Below are positions 35,067 through 43,608 of a DNA stretch of 64,000 nucleotides, in pieces; position 1 is the stretch's first letter; every line of letters starts with the position of its first letter. The notes under the pieces are model-generated. The model made no database searches and was not told where the DNA came from. It was given only the letters and a program-made list of their open reading frames with translations. The DNA lies in NCBI GenBank assembly GCA_913056345.1, contig CAJXMH010000002.1:117273-181272 (forward strand). Reading direction: 5' to 3'. The translations under genes were made by a program, and so were the position numbers. The DNA comes from an uncultured Flavobacteriales bacterium (GTDB lineage Bacteria > Bacteroidota > Bacteroidia > Flavobacteriales_E > Vicingaceae).

Positions 35067-36536
35067 TTGGGGGTTGTTGCCAGACAAGCTAGCTTAGCTA
35101 CATTTTTCAATTATTTAGGTGTACTCATTGGTTTTGTCAATGTTACCCTTCTCATGACCAATTGGTTTTCCACAGACCAGTTTGGCTTGCGTAGTATCTT
35201 GCTCGATATTGCTGTGATTTATTCCCAAATCGCACATTTAGGAACTTACCGAAGTTTGGTAAAATTCTTTCCGCTGTTCAACCGACAAGGTAAAGGAGAT
35301 AATGGTTTGCTCTTTATTGGCTTATTGGTGCCACTTTTAGGTTTTTTAGTGATTGCAGCGGCCTTGTTCTTGGGTAAGGACTTTCTAATCGGTCACTTTA
35401 GCGATAGAAGTAGTTTGTTTGAGCAATTCTTCTGGTTCATTTTTCCCTTGTCTTTTTTGCTGCTCTACAATAATGTTTTCGAAAGTTACCTGCAGGCGAG
35501 GTCAGTAACCGCTTATTCTGCCTTTCTGAAGAGTGTATTGAACCGCTTGCTTACTTCTATGCTGCTGTTCTTTTACTATTTGGATTGGATTGATTTTTAT
35601 GGTTTCATTGTGGGCTTCGTCTTGTCCTATTTGCTGAACATTCTGCTTTTTACAATCTATTTGTACAGTCGTGGAGAACTAAACTTTAAACCACCAAGAT
35701 CATTCTTTCGAAAGAAGCTTCGAAAAGTATATTTGAATTACAGTTTTTATGGCATACTTTCAGGGAGCTCCTCGGTGTTAATCAATAAAATCGATGCAGT
35801 GATGATCGGTTTCATTATTGGTCTAACACCAACGGGGATCTATTCGCTTTCTGTTTATCTGAGCATCTTGATTTTTATTCCTGCAGATGCGATAGGCAAG
35901 ATTTCTTTTCCATTATTGTCAAGAAGCTGGAAGGAAAAACGTTTTGATCAGATAGATGAACTTTATAAAAAATCGTCTTTAAACCAGTTTTTAATAGGCG
36001 GAATTTTGTTTGTGTTACTTTGGAGCAATCTCGATAACTTTTACAGCTTACAAAAGCCAATTTATGCTGAAGGTAGAATGGCACTTTTGTTCTTGGGGCT
36101 CGCTCGCGTAATAAACATGCTATTTGGGGTAAATGGCCAAATTATCAATGTGTCCAAATTTTACCGTTTTGATACCACCACTTCTGTGCTGTTAGCTATT
36201 CTTACAATTGTGACCAATTTGATTTTTATCCCACTTTATGGAATCAGCGGCGCAGCTCTTGCCACAGCAGTGTCCATCGTTTTGTTTAATGTGGTCCGTT
36301 TTGCTTTTGTTTATCATAAACTTCAACTACAGCCCTTTTCATTCAAAACATTAGTAGCTGCTGCTCTGCTGCTACTTGCTTTCTTTTTAGGTCAATATTT
36401 ACCTGAGTTGGATTCAATTATTTTAGACGGTATTTACCGAAGTCTGATTATTGGAGGATCCTTTGGTTTATTGGTTTACTTCACCAAGGTTTCAGAAGAT
36501 TTTAATCACTATTTTAATAAGCTGATTAAGCCTTAA
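35067..36536 (+). CDS. Polysaccharide flippase (Wzx/MATE-like)
   Basis: 489 residues starting with TTG 35067. Fourteen or so hydrophobic segments span the protein; 'NYLGVLIGFVNVTLLMTNWFSTDQFGLRSI' and 'GISGAALATAVSIVLFNVVRF' are typical of oligosaccharide flippases. It would move lipid-linked glycan units across the inner membrane. It ends the polysaccharide cluster; its last 11 bp overlap the convergent YihY-like gene. No Wzy polymerase or ligase was recognised nearby. Confidence 0.9.
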   Translation: MGVVARQASLATFFNYLGVLIGFVNVTLLMTNWFSTDQFGLRSILLDIAVIYSQIAHLGTYRSLVKFFPLFNRQGKGDNGLLFIGLLVPLLGFLVIAAALFLGKDFLIGHFSDRSSLFEQFFWFIFPLSFLLLYNNVFESYLQARSVTAYSAFLKSVLNRLLTSMLLFFYYLDWIDFYGFIVGFVLSYLLNILLFTIYLYSRGELNFKPPRSFFRKKLRKVYLNYSFYGILSGSSSVLINKIDAVMIGFIIGLTPTGIYSLSVYLSILIFIPADAIGKISFPLLSRSWKEKRFDQIDELYKKSSLNQFLIGGILFVLLWSNLDNFYSLQKPIYAEGRMALLFLGLARVINMLFGVNGQIINVSKFYRFDTTTSVLLAILTIVTNLIFIPLYGISGAALATAVSIVLFNVVRFAFVYHKLQLQPFSFKTLVAAALLLLAFFLGQYLPELDSIILDGIYRSLIIGGSFGLLVYFTKVSEDFNHYFNKLIKP

Positions 36537-37479
36537 GCTTCTGACTGCTTTCAATTTTCTGCTCTACCTTTTTAATTGAACCTGCCTGTTGAATGCTCGC
36601 ATTTAACTCAAAGCCAATCAAGAGGACAAAAGAGATAAAATAGATCCACAGCATGAGTACGATGATGGTACCAATCGAACCGTAAATTTTGTTGTAATTG
36701 GCAAAGTTATCGACATAAAACCCAAAACCAAGTGAGACGATCAAGACCAAAATAGTAGAGAAAGTTGAACCTGCCGAAAAGAAACGCCATCTCTGGGTTC
36801 GGTCACCACCCAAATAATAAACGAAGCTTATTCCAAAGAAACCTAAGGCAGCGATAATGATCCATTTTCCAGCGCCAACTAGAAAAGAGTTTATACTGCC
36901 GGGGTCAAAAATAAAACTGACCAAATACTCTGAAATAATGATGGCGGCAATTGCAATAACCACTAGAATAGTTAGGATGAAGAGTAGGGCAACTGAGAGC
37001 GCTTTTTGCTTAAAGTAGTTTCGGCTAAGCGAAATATTATAACTTTCTTTAAATGCTTCTAGCATGCCATCTATTCCATTAGTGGCTAAATAAACCGCGA
37101 ATATAAAACCAAAAGAAAGTAAGCCTCCATCGGGTTCAGAAACGAGGTCGATAATGGAATCTTCCATGAAGGCATAAGCAGTGCTTGGCAGTATGTCTTG
37201 CAAAATATCAAGCAAGAGGTCCCTAAAGTTTTCTATGGGGATGAAAGGGATTAAGGTTAAAAGAAAGATAATAGAAGGGAAGAGCGCCAGAAAAAACTTA
37301 AAAGCCATTGAAGAAGCTTTTGTAGCAAGCAGCCCTTCTTTGATGCCTTGTATGAAAAATACGGCTACGTAATAAACAGGTAATTTATCGAAGCCAGGCA
37401 GTATGAGTTTTTTAGAGAGCTCAATGCACTCAACTACTACTTTTGAATTCATGAACTTTTTGATCCAAGCATCAATCAT
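36526..37479 (-). CDS. YihY/virulence factor BrkB family membrane protein
   Basis: 317 residues with six hydrophobic helices, an opening 'IQGIKEGLLATKASSMAFKFFLALFPSIIFLLTLIPFIP' and 'YYLGGDRTQRWRFFSAGSTFSTILVLI' in the middle, which match the YihY/BrkB (UPF0761) family. It sits in the inner membrane; no transport substrate is established. It overlaps nadC by 8 bp upstream and is convergent with the flippase. Probably one transcript with nadC and the DUF4783 gene. Confidence 0.92.
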   Translation of the reverse strand: MIDAWIKKFMNSKVVVECIELSKKLILPGFDKLPVYYVAVFFIQGIKEGLLATKASSMAFKFFLALFPSIIFLLTLIPFIPIENFRDLLLDILQDILPSTAYAFMEDSIIDLVSEPDGGLLSFGFIFAVYLATNGIDGMLEAFKESYNISLSRNYFKQKALSVALLFILTILVVIAIAAIIISEYLVSFIFDPGSINSFLVGAGKWIIIAALGFFGISFVYYLGGDRTQRWRFFSAGSTFSTILVLIVSLGFGFYVDNFANYNKIYGSIGTIIVLMLWIYFISFVLLIGFELNASIQQAGSIKKVEQKIESSQKLKA

Positions 37480-38308
37480 CTGCTACTGCCTTTAAGCTTA
37501 AGTCAAGACTTTTTATTTGATGAGTTAAAGCTCCAACACTGATGTAGTCAACACCGCACTCCGCATAGCTTCTAATGGTCTCTTCCGTAATACCGCCGGA
37601 GGCCTCAGTTTCTAAAGTTGAACCAATCCGTTTCACCGCTTCCTTTAAATCTTTAAAGGAGAAATTGTCGAGCATGATCCGATCGACTTTTTCAGCATTG
37701 AGAATTTCATCAACCTCATTCAAATCTCTTGCTTCAACTTCAATTTTTATGTCTAATTGATGTTTGTTTCTGTATTCAATTGCCTTGTGAATGGCCTCCT
37801 TAATGCCTCCTGCATAATCAATGTGGTTATCTTTGATCATAATCATGTCATAAAGGCCCATGCGGTGATTTTCTCCTCCACCTATCGTTACAGCTTCTTT
37901 CTCAAATAACCTAAAGTTTGGAGTTGTTTTACGCGTATCGAGGATTTTCGTCCCTGTTCCTTCAATTAAATTTATGAGTCTTGCAGTATGGGTAGCAATG
38001 CCGCTCATGCGCTGCATAAAATTTAAGGCTAACCTTTCAGCCTTTAAGATAGATCGGGATTTACCCTTCACTTCAAACGCACAGTCTCCTTGTTTGATCA
38101 GCTCTCCGTCATTCAATATTTTGGTAAATCGAATTTCAGGGTCTACTTGCTTAAATACCTCTTCGGCAACAGCAATTCCGGCTAGAATGCCGTCTGATTT
38201 AACAAGCAGTTGAGCTTTTCCTAATGCATTTTTAGGAATACAACTGTTTGCAGAGTGGTCTCCATCACCCAAATCCTCCCTTAGAGCTTGTGCAATTAGC
38301 GCTTTCAT
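37472..38308 (-). CDS. nadC: Nicotinate-nucleotide pyrophosphorylase (carboxylating)
   Basis: 278 residues. 'LNFMQRMSGIATHTARLI', 'KILDTRKTTPNFRLFEKEAVTIGGGENHRMGLYDMIMIKDNHI' and 'SGGITEETIRSYAECGVDYISVGALTH' are the diagnostic quinolinate phosphoribosyltransferase blocks, including the D-T-R-K-T-T-P PRPP/quinolinate site. It converts quinolinate and PRPP to nicotinate mononucleotide in de novo NAD synthesis. nadA and nadB are not in this window. Confidence 0.97.
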   Translation of the reverse strand: MKALIAQALREDLGDGDHSANSCIPKNALGKAQLLVKSDGILAGIAVAEEVFKQVDPEIRFTKILNDGELIKQGDCAFEVKGKSRSILKAERLALNFMQRMSGIATHTARLINLIEGTGTKILDTRKTTPNFRLFEKEAVTIGGGENHRMGLYDMIMIKDNHIDYAGGIKEAIHKAIEYRNKHQLDIKIEVEARDLNEVDEILNAEKVDRIMLDNFSFKDLKEAVKRIGSTLETEASGGITEETIRSYAECGVDYISVGALTHQIKSLDLSLKAVADD

Positions 38309-38320
38309 ACAGTAAGTTAT

Positions 38321-38698
38321 TTATTTTGTTGGCTCGAAGCGAAGTTCGATAATTTGCAGTGAACCATCCTTCTCTTGATAAAGAATATATGTTCGATAGG
38401 AGAGAAGATCGTTTTTGAACTCACCAATATCAAATTTGGTGGCCGATTTTGCTCCACCTTGGTGCTTAACAGCGTAAACTAAGCCTTCGTTCTTTTTAAA
38501 AAAATCTGCCAAGATCAAGGCTGCTTGCTTTTTGCTATAAAGGCCTTTAGCGTCAGGAAGGTTAAGATCAATTTTTAGCGCAAAAAACTCACTTAATCCC
38601 TTTGCGTCATTTTGCTCAAGAGCCGATTGAAATGACTTATTTTGAGCAGAGATATTACCTAAAATAATAAGAGCGGAAAAGAGTATAATATATCGCAT
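38321..38698 (-). CDS. DUF4783 family exported protein
   Basis: 125 residues from ATG 38698; an open upstream TTG at 38752 would add 18 residues before the signal and overlap rlmH, so I reject it. A signal peptide (ending ISAQN) precedes a small NTF2-like domain of about 100 residues ('FFALKIDLNLPDAKGLYSKKQAALILADFFKKN', 'YRTYILYQEKDGSLQIIELRFE'). DUF4783 is an uncharacterised Bacteroidota family. Located 12 bp upstream of nadC and back to back with rlmH. Confidence 0.88.
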   Translation of the reverse strand: MRYIILFSALIILGNISAQNKSFQSALEQNDAKGLSEFFALKIDLNLPDAKGLYSKKQAALILADFFKKNEGLVYAVKHQGGAKSATKFDIGEFKNDLLSYRTYILYQEKDGSLQIIELRFEPTK

Positions 38699-38751
38699 AT
38701 TTAAAAGTAAACAATTGAAATTAAAAGGCCGACAATTCTTTTCTTTGGACA

Positions 38752-39222
38752 ATGCTAATAAAAATTTTAATAGTAGGTAAGACAGATCAAGCTGAAGTAG
38801 TAAGACTTTTTGACGATTACCATCGTCGATTACAGCACTATGCTAAAATTGACATTAAGATCATAGAAAATAAAAAGCGTAGAAAAAAAATCAATGCATT
38901 GCAAAGTGTGCAAGAGGAGGGAGAGCTCATTTTGAAAGAACTAAGCGCGGGAAGCTTTCTGATCTTATTGGATGAAGCTGGTAAACAGTATAGTTCAGTT
39001 GGGTTTTCTCAGCAATTACAAAAAATGCTTCTAAGTGGACAAAAGGAACTAGTCTTTTGCATTGGTGGTGCCTATGGTTTTTCAGAAGAGGTTTATCAGC
39101 GTGCTTCAACTAAGCTAGCACTTTCAAAAATGACCTTCACACATCAAATGGTTCGTCTTATTTTCATGGAGCAGCTTTATCGAGCATTTACAATCCTTAA
39201 AGGTGAAAAATACCATCATTGA
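38752..39222 (+). CDS. rlmH: 23S rRNA (pseudouridine(1915)-N3)-methyltransferase RlmH
   Basis: 156 residues, the family's usual length. 'FLILLDEAGKQYSSVGFSQQLQ' and 'LVFCIGGAYGFSEEVYQRASTKLALSKMTFTHQMVRLIFMEQLYRAF' include the SPOUT SAM knot (G-G-A-Y-G) and the C-terminal His/Tyr region, ending 'KYHH'. It methylates a pseudouridine in helix 69 of 23S rRNA. Its last 7 bp overlap the convergent galE. Confidence 0.96.
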   Translation: MLIKILIVGKTDQAEVVRLFDDYHRRLQHYAKIDIKIIENKKRRKKINALQSVQEEGELILKELSAGSFLILLDEAGKQYSSVGFSQQLQKMLLSGQKELVFCIGGAYGFSEEVYQRASTKLALSKMTFTHQMVRLIFMEQLYRAFTILKGEKYHH

Positions 39223-40226
39223 TCTGCATTTTGTTGCCACTTCCAAGCTGAGGCAACAATCTCTTCTAATCCTAATTCAGGCTTCCACTTGAGTAGATTT
39301 TTAGCTTTTTCATTGTTTGCATAAATGCTTTCAACGTCTCCTGCTCTCCTGTCTCCTAATGCATAATTGAGTGAAACTTGATTCACGCTTTCAAAGGCTT
39401 TAACCACTTCAAGAGTTGTCGATCCGGTTCCACTTCCTAGATTAAAGACTTCATACGTTGGTTGACTTTCAGCTAGGTACTCCAAGGCCAAAACATGTGC
39501 TTTGGCAATATCACTTACGTGCACATAATCTCGAATACAGCTGCCATCTTTGGTGTTATAATTTGTTCCAAAAACTGTAAACGATTCGCGCATGCCAATA
39601 GCTTGCTGGGCAATGATGGGAACCAAGTTGTTAGGCCTTTTGGTTTTGGTTTCACCAATCAAACCGGATTGATGAGCTCCAGCAGGATTGAAGTACCTCA
39701 AAGAGATGAGTTTACTATCTTGCTGAGCAGCACTAAAATCCTTTAGGATCTCTTCCCCAATCTTTTTGGTGTTAGCATAGGGGGACTCAACTACCCCAAA
39801 GGGGGTCTCCTCTGTAACAGGAAGAGCGTCAGGGTTGCCATAAACAGAGCAGGAACTTGAAAAGATCAACATGATCTCAGGCCTTTGCTTTATTACGCTT
39901 ACCAAATTGAGTAAGCCATTTAAGTTGTTATGGTAATAGAGAAGAGGAGAGTCCACTGATTCAGGAACAGACTTTAAGGCACCGAAATGAATGATTCCAT
40001 CTACTTTATGTTCATCGAAAAAAATATTGAGCTGTTCAGTGTTTGCGAGGTCAAGATTGAAATGGGCTATCTTTTTTCCACTGATCTTTTCTATTCTCTT
40101 GTAGGTGTTTTCATCAGAGTTAAGGTAATTGTCTATGGAATAGATCTCTTCATAGCCTCTTTCCAGTAAGGCCAAAATGGTATGGGAGCCAATATAACCT
40201 GCCCCGCCTGTTACTAATACTTTCAT
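39216..40226 (-). CDS. galE: UDP-glucose 4-epimerase
   Basis: 336 residues. 'VLVTGGAGYIGSHT' binds NAD, 'SSSCSVYG' supplies Ser, and 'SPYANTKKIGEEI' the catalytic Y150-x3-K154. 'YNTKDGSCIRDYVHVSDIAKAHVLALEYL' and 'EVFNLGSGTGSTTLEVV' are GalE diagnostic blocks, so this is a true galE more clearly than the epimerases in the polysaccharide cluster. It has a promoter of the Bacteroidota kind in the 48-bp gap with the divergent oxidoreductase. Confidence 0.95.
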   Translation of the reverse strand: MKVLVTGGAGYIGSHTILALLERGYEEIYSIDNYLNSDENTYKRIEKISGKKIAHFNLDLANTEQLNIFFDEHKVDGIIHFGALKSVPESVDSPLLYYHNNLNGLLNLVSVIKQRPEIMLIFSSSCSVYGNPDALPVTEETPFGVVESPYANTKKIGEEILKDFSAAQQDSKLISLRYFNPAGAHQSGLIGETKTKRPNNLVPIIAQQAIGMRESFTVFGTNYNTKDGSCIRDYVHVSDIAKAHVLALEYLAESQPTYEVFNLGSGTGSTTLEVVKAFESVNQVSLNYALGDRRAGDVESIYANNEKAKNLLKWKPELGLEEIVASAWKWQQNADQ

Positions 40227-40243
40227 GCTTATTTTTGAAGCCT

Positions 40244-40272
40244 CAAATATACCTTCAACAAAAAGAACTCAA
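40244..40272 (-). promoter_or_regulatory. Putative Bacteroidota promoter for galE
   Basis: Read on the minus strand, TTG at 40272-40270 is followed after 18 nt by TATATTTG at 40251-40244, an exact TAnnTTTG. The -7 box ends 17 bp before the galE ATG at 40226, and its -33 element ends 2 bp before the divergent gene's ATG. Confidence 0.5.
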
Positions 40273-40274
40273 AA

Positions 40275-41294
40275 ATGGATAAAGTTAAGTTTGCCATAGT
40301 TGGCTGCGGTCGAATTGGAAAGCGCCACGCAAGCATGGTGAAGATCAATGATAATGCGGAATTAATTGCTCTAGTTGACATTGACAGTGCTCTAGAAAAT
40401 GGGCTTAAAGAAGAGTTTGACGTGCCCTTTTACACAGAGGTGGGTGAAATGTTGCAAGCTCATCCTGAAGTTCAAGTGGTTAATATTTGTACACCCAATT
40501 ACCTGCATGCCCAACAATCCATTCAAGCCTTGGAAGCCAATAAGCATGTAGTGGTTGAAAAACCTATGGCGCTAACTAAAACGGATGCTGAAAGGGTAAT
40601 CCATACCGCACTGCAAGTAAATAAGCGAGTTTTTTGTGTCATGCAGAATCGTTACAGCCCACCTGCTCAATGGCTCAAGCAAGTGGTTGGAAGTAATCTT
40701 TTGGGAGAGGTATACATGGTTAACATTAACTGTTTTTGGAATAGGGATGGCGGCTACTACCAAGATGGTAATCCTGACTATTGGAAAGGGAAATTGGAGA
40801 AGGATGGCGGTACGCTTTTTACTCAGTTTAGCCACTTTTTGGATACCATGTTTTGGTTATTTGGAGACATTAAAAACATTAAGGCCAGTTTTTTCGATTT
40901 CAATCACCAAAAAACAACCGAGTTTGAAGATTCAGGTACCGTGCAGTTTGAGTTTGTAAATGGTGGTGCAGGAAGTATTAATTATTCTACCGCAGTCTAT
41001 GATCAAAATATGGAGAGTAGTATTTCCATTATTGGAGAAAAAGGGAGTGTAAAAGTTGGAGGACAATACATGAATGAGATCGAGCATTGCCATATTCAAG
41101 ATTATGAAATGCCTGAATTAGAGGAAACCCTTCCGCCGAATGATTACGGAAAGTACAAAGGAAGCGCTGCAAATCACCAATTTGTGATCCAAAATGTAGT
41201 TGATACTTTACTCAGTAATCAAACTGTAACAACCAATAGCCTTGAAGGGCTTAAGGTGGTTGAGATCATAGAAAATATATACAAGCTCAAGTAA
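40275..41294 (+). CDS. Gfo/Idh/MocA family oxidoreductase
   Basis: 339 residues. 'FAIVGCGRIGKRHASMV' is the NAD(P) Rossmann loop, 'HVVVEKPMALT' (E95-K96-P97) the conserved hinge, and the C-terminal domain is the usual alpha/beta sheet. The layout 'QNRYSPPAQWLKQVV' is like UDP-N-acetylglucosamine 3-dehydrogenases of the WlbA type, so a role in a sugar pathway is likely, although it is 3.7 kb from the main glycan cluster. Divergent from galE. Confidence 0.9.
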   Translation: MDKVKFAIVGCGRIGKRHASMVKINDNAELIALVDIDSALENGLKEEFDVPFYTEVGEMLQAHPEVQVVNICTPNYLHAQQSIQALEANKHVVVEKPMALTKTDAERVIHTALQVNKRVFCVMQNRYSPPAQWLKQVVGSNLLGEVYMVNINCFWNRDGGYYQDGNPDYWKGKLEKDGGTLFTQFSHFLDTMFWLFGDIKNIKASFFDFNHQKTTEFEDSGTVQFEFVNGGAGSINYSTAVYDQNMESSISIIGEKGSVKVGGQYMNEIEHCHIQDYEMPELEETLPPNDYGKYKGSAANHQFVIQNVVDTLLSNQTVTTNSLEGLKVVEIIENIYKLK

Positions 41295-41331
41295 ATTAGT
41301 AGGATTCAAATATTATTACTATTATTGCTTT

Positions 41332-41351
41332 GTTCAAAGAGCCCTTTGAAC
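41332..41351. promoter_or_regulatory. Perfect 8-bp inverted repeat in the rho leader
   Basis: GTTCAAAG (41332-41339) and CTTTGAAC (41344-41351) pair perfectly across AGCC. It sits 38 bp after the oxidoreductase stop and 90 bp before the rho ATG. There is no T-run after it (only TCTCTTTACCC), so it is a weak terminator candidate or a regulatory hairpin rather than a proven one. Confidence 0.45.
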
Positions 41352-41441
41352 TCTCTTTACCCTAAAGAACTCGTAACTCAAATAAACGTTACTTAAAATA
41401 ATTTCCGAATCACATTCACTTAATTTCACTCTTATACTTTC

Positions 41442-43082
41442 ATGTACGATATTATCCAGCTGAATCAAAAAACTGTTGCTGAATTAAAGGAAATTGCTAA
41501 AGAACTAGAAATTAGCAAATACCAAAAGCTCAAAAAAGAAGACTTAATCTACACCATTCTTGATCATCAAGCAGAAAAGGCTGCTACTGATAAAAAATCA
41601 GGAGAAGGACGTCAAAATAAACCAAGTAGAGCCAAATCAACTCAGGACAATAAAAAAGAAGCTAAAACAGAAACTAAAACAGATTCTAATAAAGCGGATA
41701 GTTCTGAAGATAAACCAAAGAAAGTGGCCTATCCTAAAAAGGCTCCTTCTGAGCGAAAAGTAAGGCCGAGATTAGAAAATAAAGGGGAAGCTAAAGCAGC
41801 TGAAAAAAGTAATTCAGATAAAGCTGAGCAAAAGGAGAAAACACCTTCAGCTAAAGCGAGTCCTAAAGAACAGAAAGACTCCAACAGGAAACCAAGAAGT
41901 AATAATCAACAGTCGAAAGACAACCGACCAGCTGAGCGCAAAGAAAATAAGAAAGAGTATGACTTTGATGGTATTATTACCGGAGAAGGGGTGCTTGAAA
42001 TGATGCCTGACGGTTACGGATTTTTGCGATCTTCAGATTACAATTACTTGAATTCACCTGACGACATTTATGTGTCACAATCACAAGTGAAATTGTTTGG
42101 ATTGAAAACAGGTGATACCGTAAGAGGAACGGTGAGACCACCCAAAGAAGGAGAAAAGTATTTTCCTTTGATCAAGGTTGAAGAAATTAATGGACGTGAT
42201 CCTGAATTTGTAAGGGATCGTGTTCCTTTCGATTATCTGACACCACTGTTTCCCTTTGAAAAATTCAAACTTACAGGTCACGAAAAAGAAAGTCTTTCCA
42301 CTAGAGTGATAGACCTATTTACTCCAATTGGAAAAGGTCAAAGAGGCTTGATCGTTTCTCAACCTAAAACAGGTAAAACAACCTTACTTAAGGAGGTAGC
42401 AAATGCTATTGCAGCTAATCATCCTGAAGTTTATTTATTGATCTTACTGATCGACGAAAGACCTGAGGAAGTAACTGACATGGCTAGAAGCGTAAATGCT
42501 GAGGTTATCGCTTCAACTTTTGATGAGCCAGCAGACCGTCACGTTAAAGTTGCCAATATTGTACTTGAGAAAGCCAAAAGAATGACTGAGTGTGGTCATG
42601 ACGTTGTGATCTTACTCGATTCTATTACACGTTTAGCAAGGGCTTACAATACTGTTTCCCCTGCATCAGGAAAAGTGCTTTCAGGGGGTGTTGATGCTAA
42701 TGCCTTGCACAAACCGAAGCGTTTCTTTGGTGCAGCGCGTAAGATTGAAGATGGAGGTTCTTTAACCATTCTTTCTACTGCTTTGACAGATACCGGTTCT
42801 AAAATGGATGAGGTAATCTTTGAAGAGTTTAAGGGAACAGGTAACATGGAGCTTCAGTTGGATCGTAGAATTTCTAACCGCAGAATTTATCCTGCTATCG
42901 ACATTGTTTCTTCTTCCACCAGAAAAGAAGATCTTTTATTAGGAAAAGAAGTGACGCAGCGTATGTGGGTGCTTAGAAACCATATCGCTGATATGAATCC
43001 TGTTGAAGCTATGGACTTTTTAAGAGATCGCATGCGTAAGACCAAGAGCAATGAAGAGTTCTTGATCTCCATGAATAGCTAG
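41442..43082 (+). CDS. rho: Transcription termination factor Rho
   Basis: 546 residues. An N-terminal Rho_N helix bundle (about residues 1-45, '[31 protein letters not shown]') is followed by a Lys/Glu/Ser-rich low-complexity stretch (about 50-170) that is absent in E. coli Rho, then the RNA-binding cold-shock-like domain ('[35 protein letters not shown]') and the hexameric ATPase with Walker A '[11 protein letters not shown]' and Walker B '[17 protein letters not shown]'. It terminates transcription on C-rich untranslated RNA. The extended linker is common in Bacteroidota. The gene at 43096 follows after 13 bp. Confidence 0.98.
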   Translation: MYDIIQLNQKTVAELKEIAKELEISKYQKLKKEDLIYTILDHQAEKAATDKKSGEGRQNKPSRAKSTQDNKKEAKTETKTDSNKADSSEDKPKKVAYPKKAPSERKVRPRLENKGEAKAAEKSNSDKAEQKEKTPSAKASPKEQKDSNRKPRSNNQQSKDNRPAERKENKKEYDFDGIITGEGVLEMMPDGYGFLRSSDYNYLNSPDDIYVSQSQVKLFGLKTGDTVRGTVRPPKEGEKYFPLIKVEEINGRDPEFVRDRVPFDYLTPLFPFEKFKLTGHEKESLSTRVIDLFTPIGKGQRGLIVSQPKTGKTTLLKEVANAIAANHPEVYLLILLIDERPEEVTDMARSVNAEVIASTFDEPADRHVKVANIVLEKAKRMTECGHDVVILLDSITRLARAYNTVSPASGKVLSGGVDANALHKPKRFFGAARKIEDGGSLTILSTALTDTGSKMDEVIFEEFKGTGNMELQLDRRISNRRIYPAIDIVSSSTRKEDLLLGKEVTQRMWVLRNHIADMNPVEAMDFLRDRMRKTKSNEEFLISMNS

Positions 43083-43095
43083 AGCTAAAGGCTAA

Positions 43096-43608
43096 ATGAA
43101 ATCACCCTTTTCGATCGTTGTTTGGATGATGGTTGTTTCAGTCTTGCTGAAAATGATTGTCTACAGCCAATCATGGCAGTTTACCTCTTATGAGCAAATT
43201 GCCATTTTTGGGAACATTTTTGTACTAATGACAGGCGTGTTTCTTGGTATAAGGATGTTTAAGGTCAAGCATACGCAGACAAGTTTTCCTCAAGATTTTA
43301 AGGCAGGTATGCGCATTGCAGCGCTTTATGCAATTGCCATGACGGCCTTTGTCTATACTTACTATGCTGTAATTGATGCTTCTTATTTCGACACTAAACT
43401 TGAAAACCAAATTGCGCTGGCACAGGAAAACAACCTAAAGCTTGAAGGAGAAGAAGGTAAGATTGATCTAAACCAAGTTAGGCAAACAGGAGAGGTCGTG
43501 CTATCTCCCTTTTTTCAAAGCACCGTAACCTTGCTTGGTTTTTTGCTACTTGGTAGTTTTTATTCTGGGATTTTAAGTTTTCTGATGCGGAAGTTTGCCC
43601 GCAATTAG
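43096..43608 (+). CDS. DUF4199-like membrane protein
   Basis: 170 residues with four hydrophobic helices (about 5-20, 32-54, 74-95 and 138-160) and a charged loop 'LENQIALAQENNLKLEGEEGKIDLNQVRQTGEVV' between the third and fourth. The pattern fits the DUF4199 family of Bacteroidota. It lies 13 bp after rho, so it is probably read in the same transcript. The last 4 bp overlap the convergent mpl gene. Function unknown. Confidence 0.75.
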   Translation: MKSPFSIVVWMMVVSVLLKMIVYSQSWQFTSYEQIAIFGNIFVLMTGVFLGIRMFKVKHTQTSFPQDFKAGMRIAALYAIAMTAFVYTYYAVIDASYFDTKLENQIALAQENNLKLEGEEGKIDLNQVRQTGEVVLSPFFQSTVTLLGFLLLGSFYSGILSFLMRKFARN

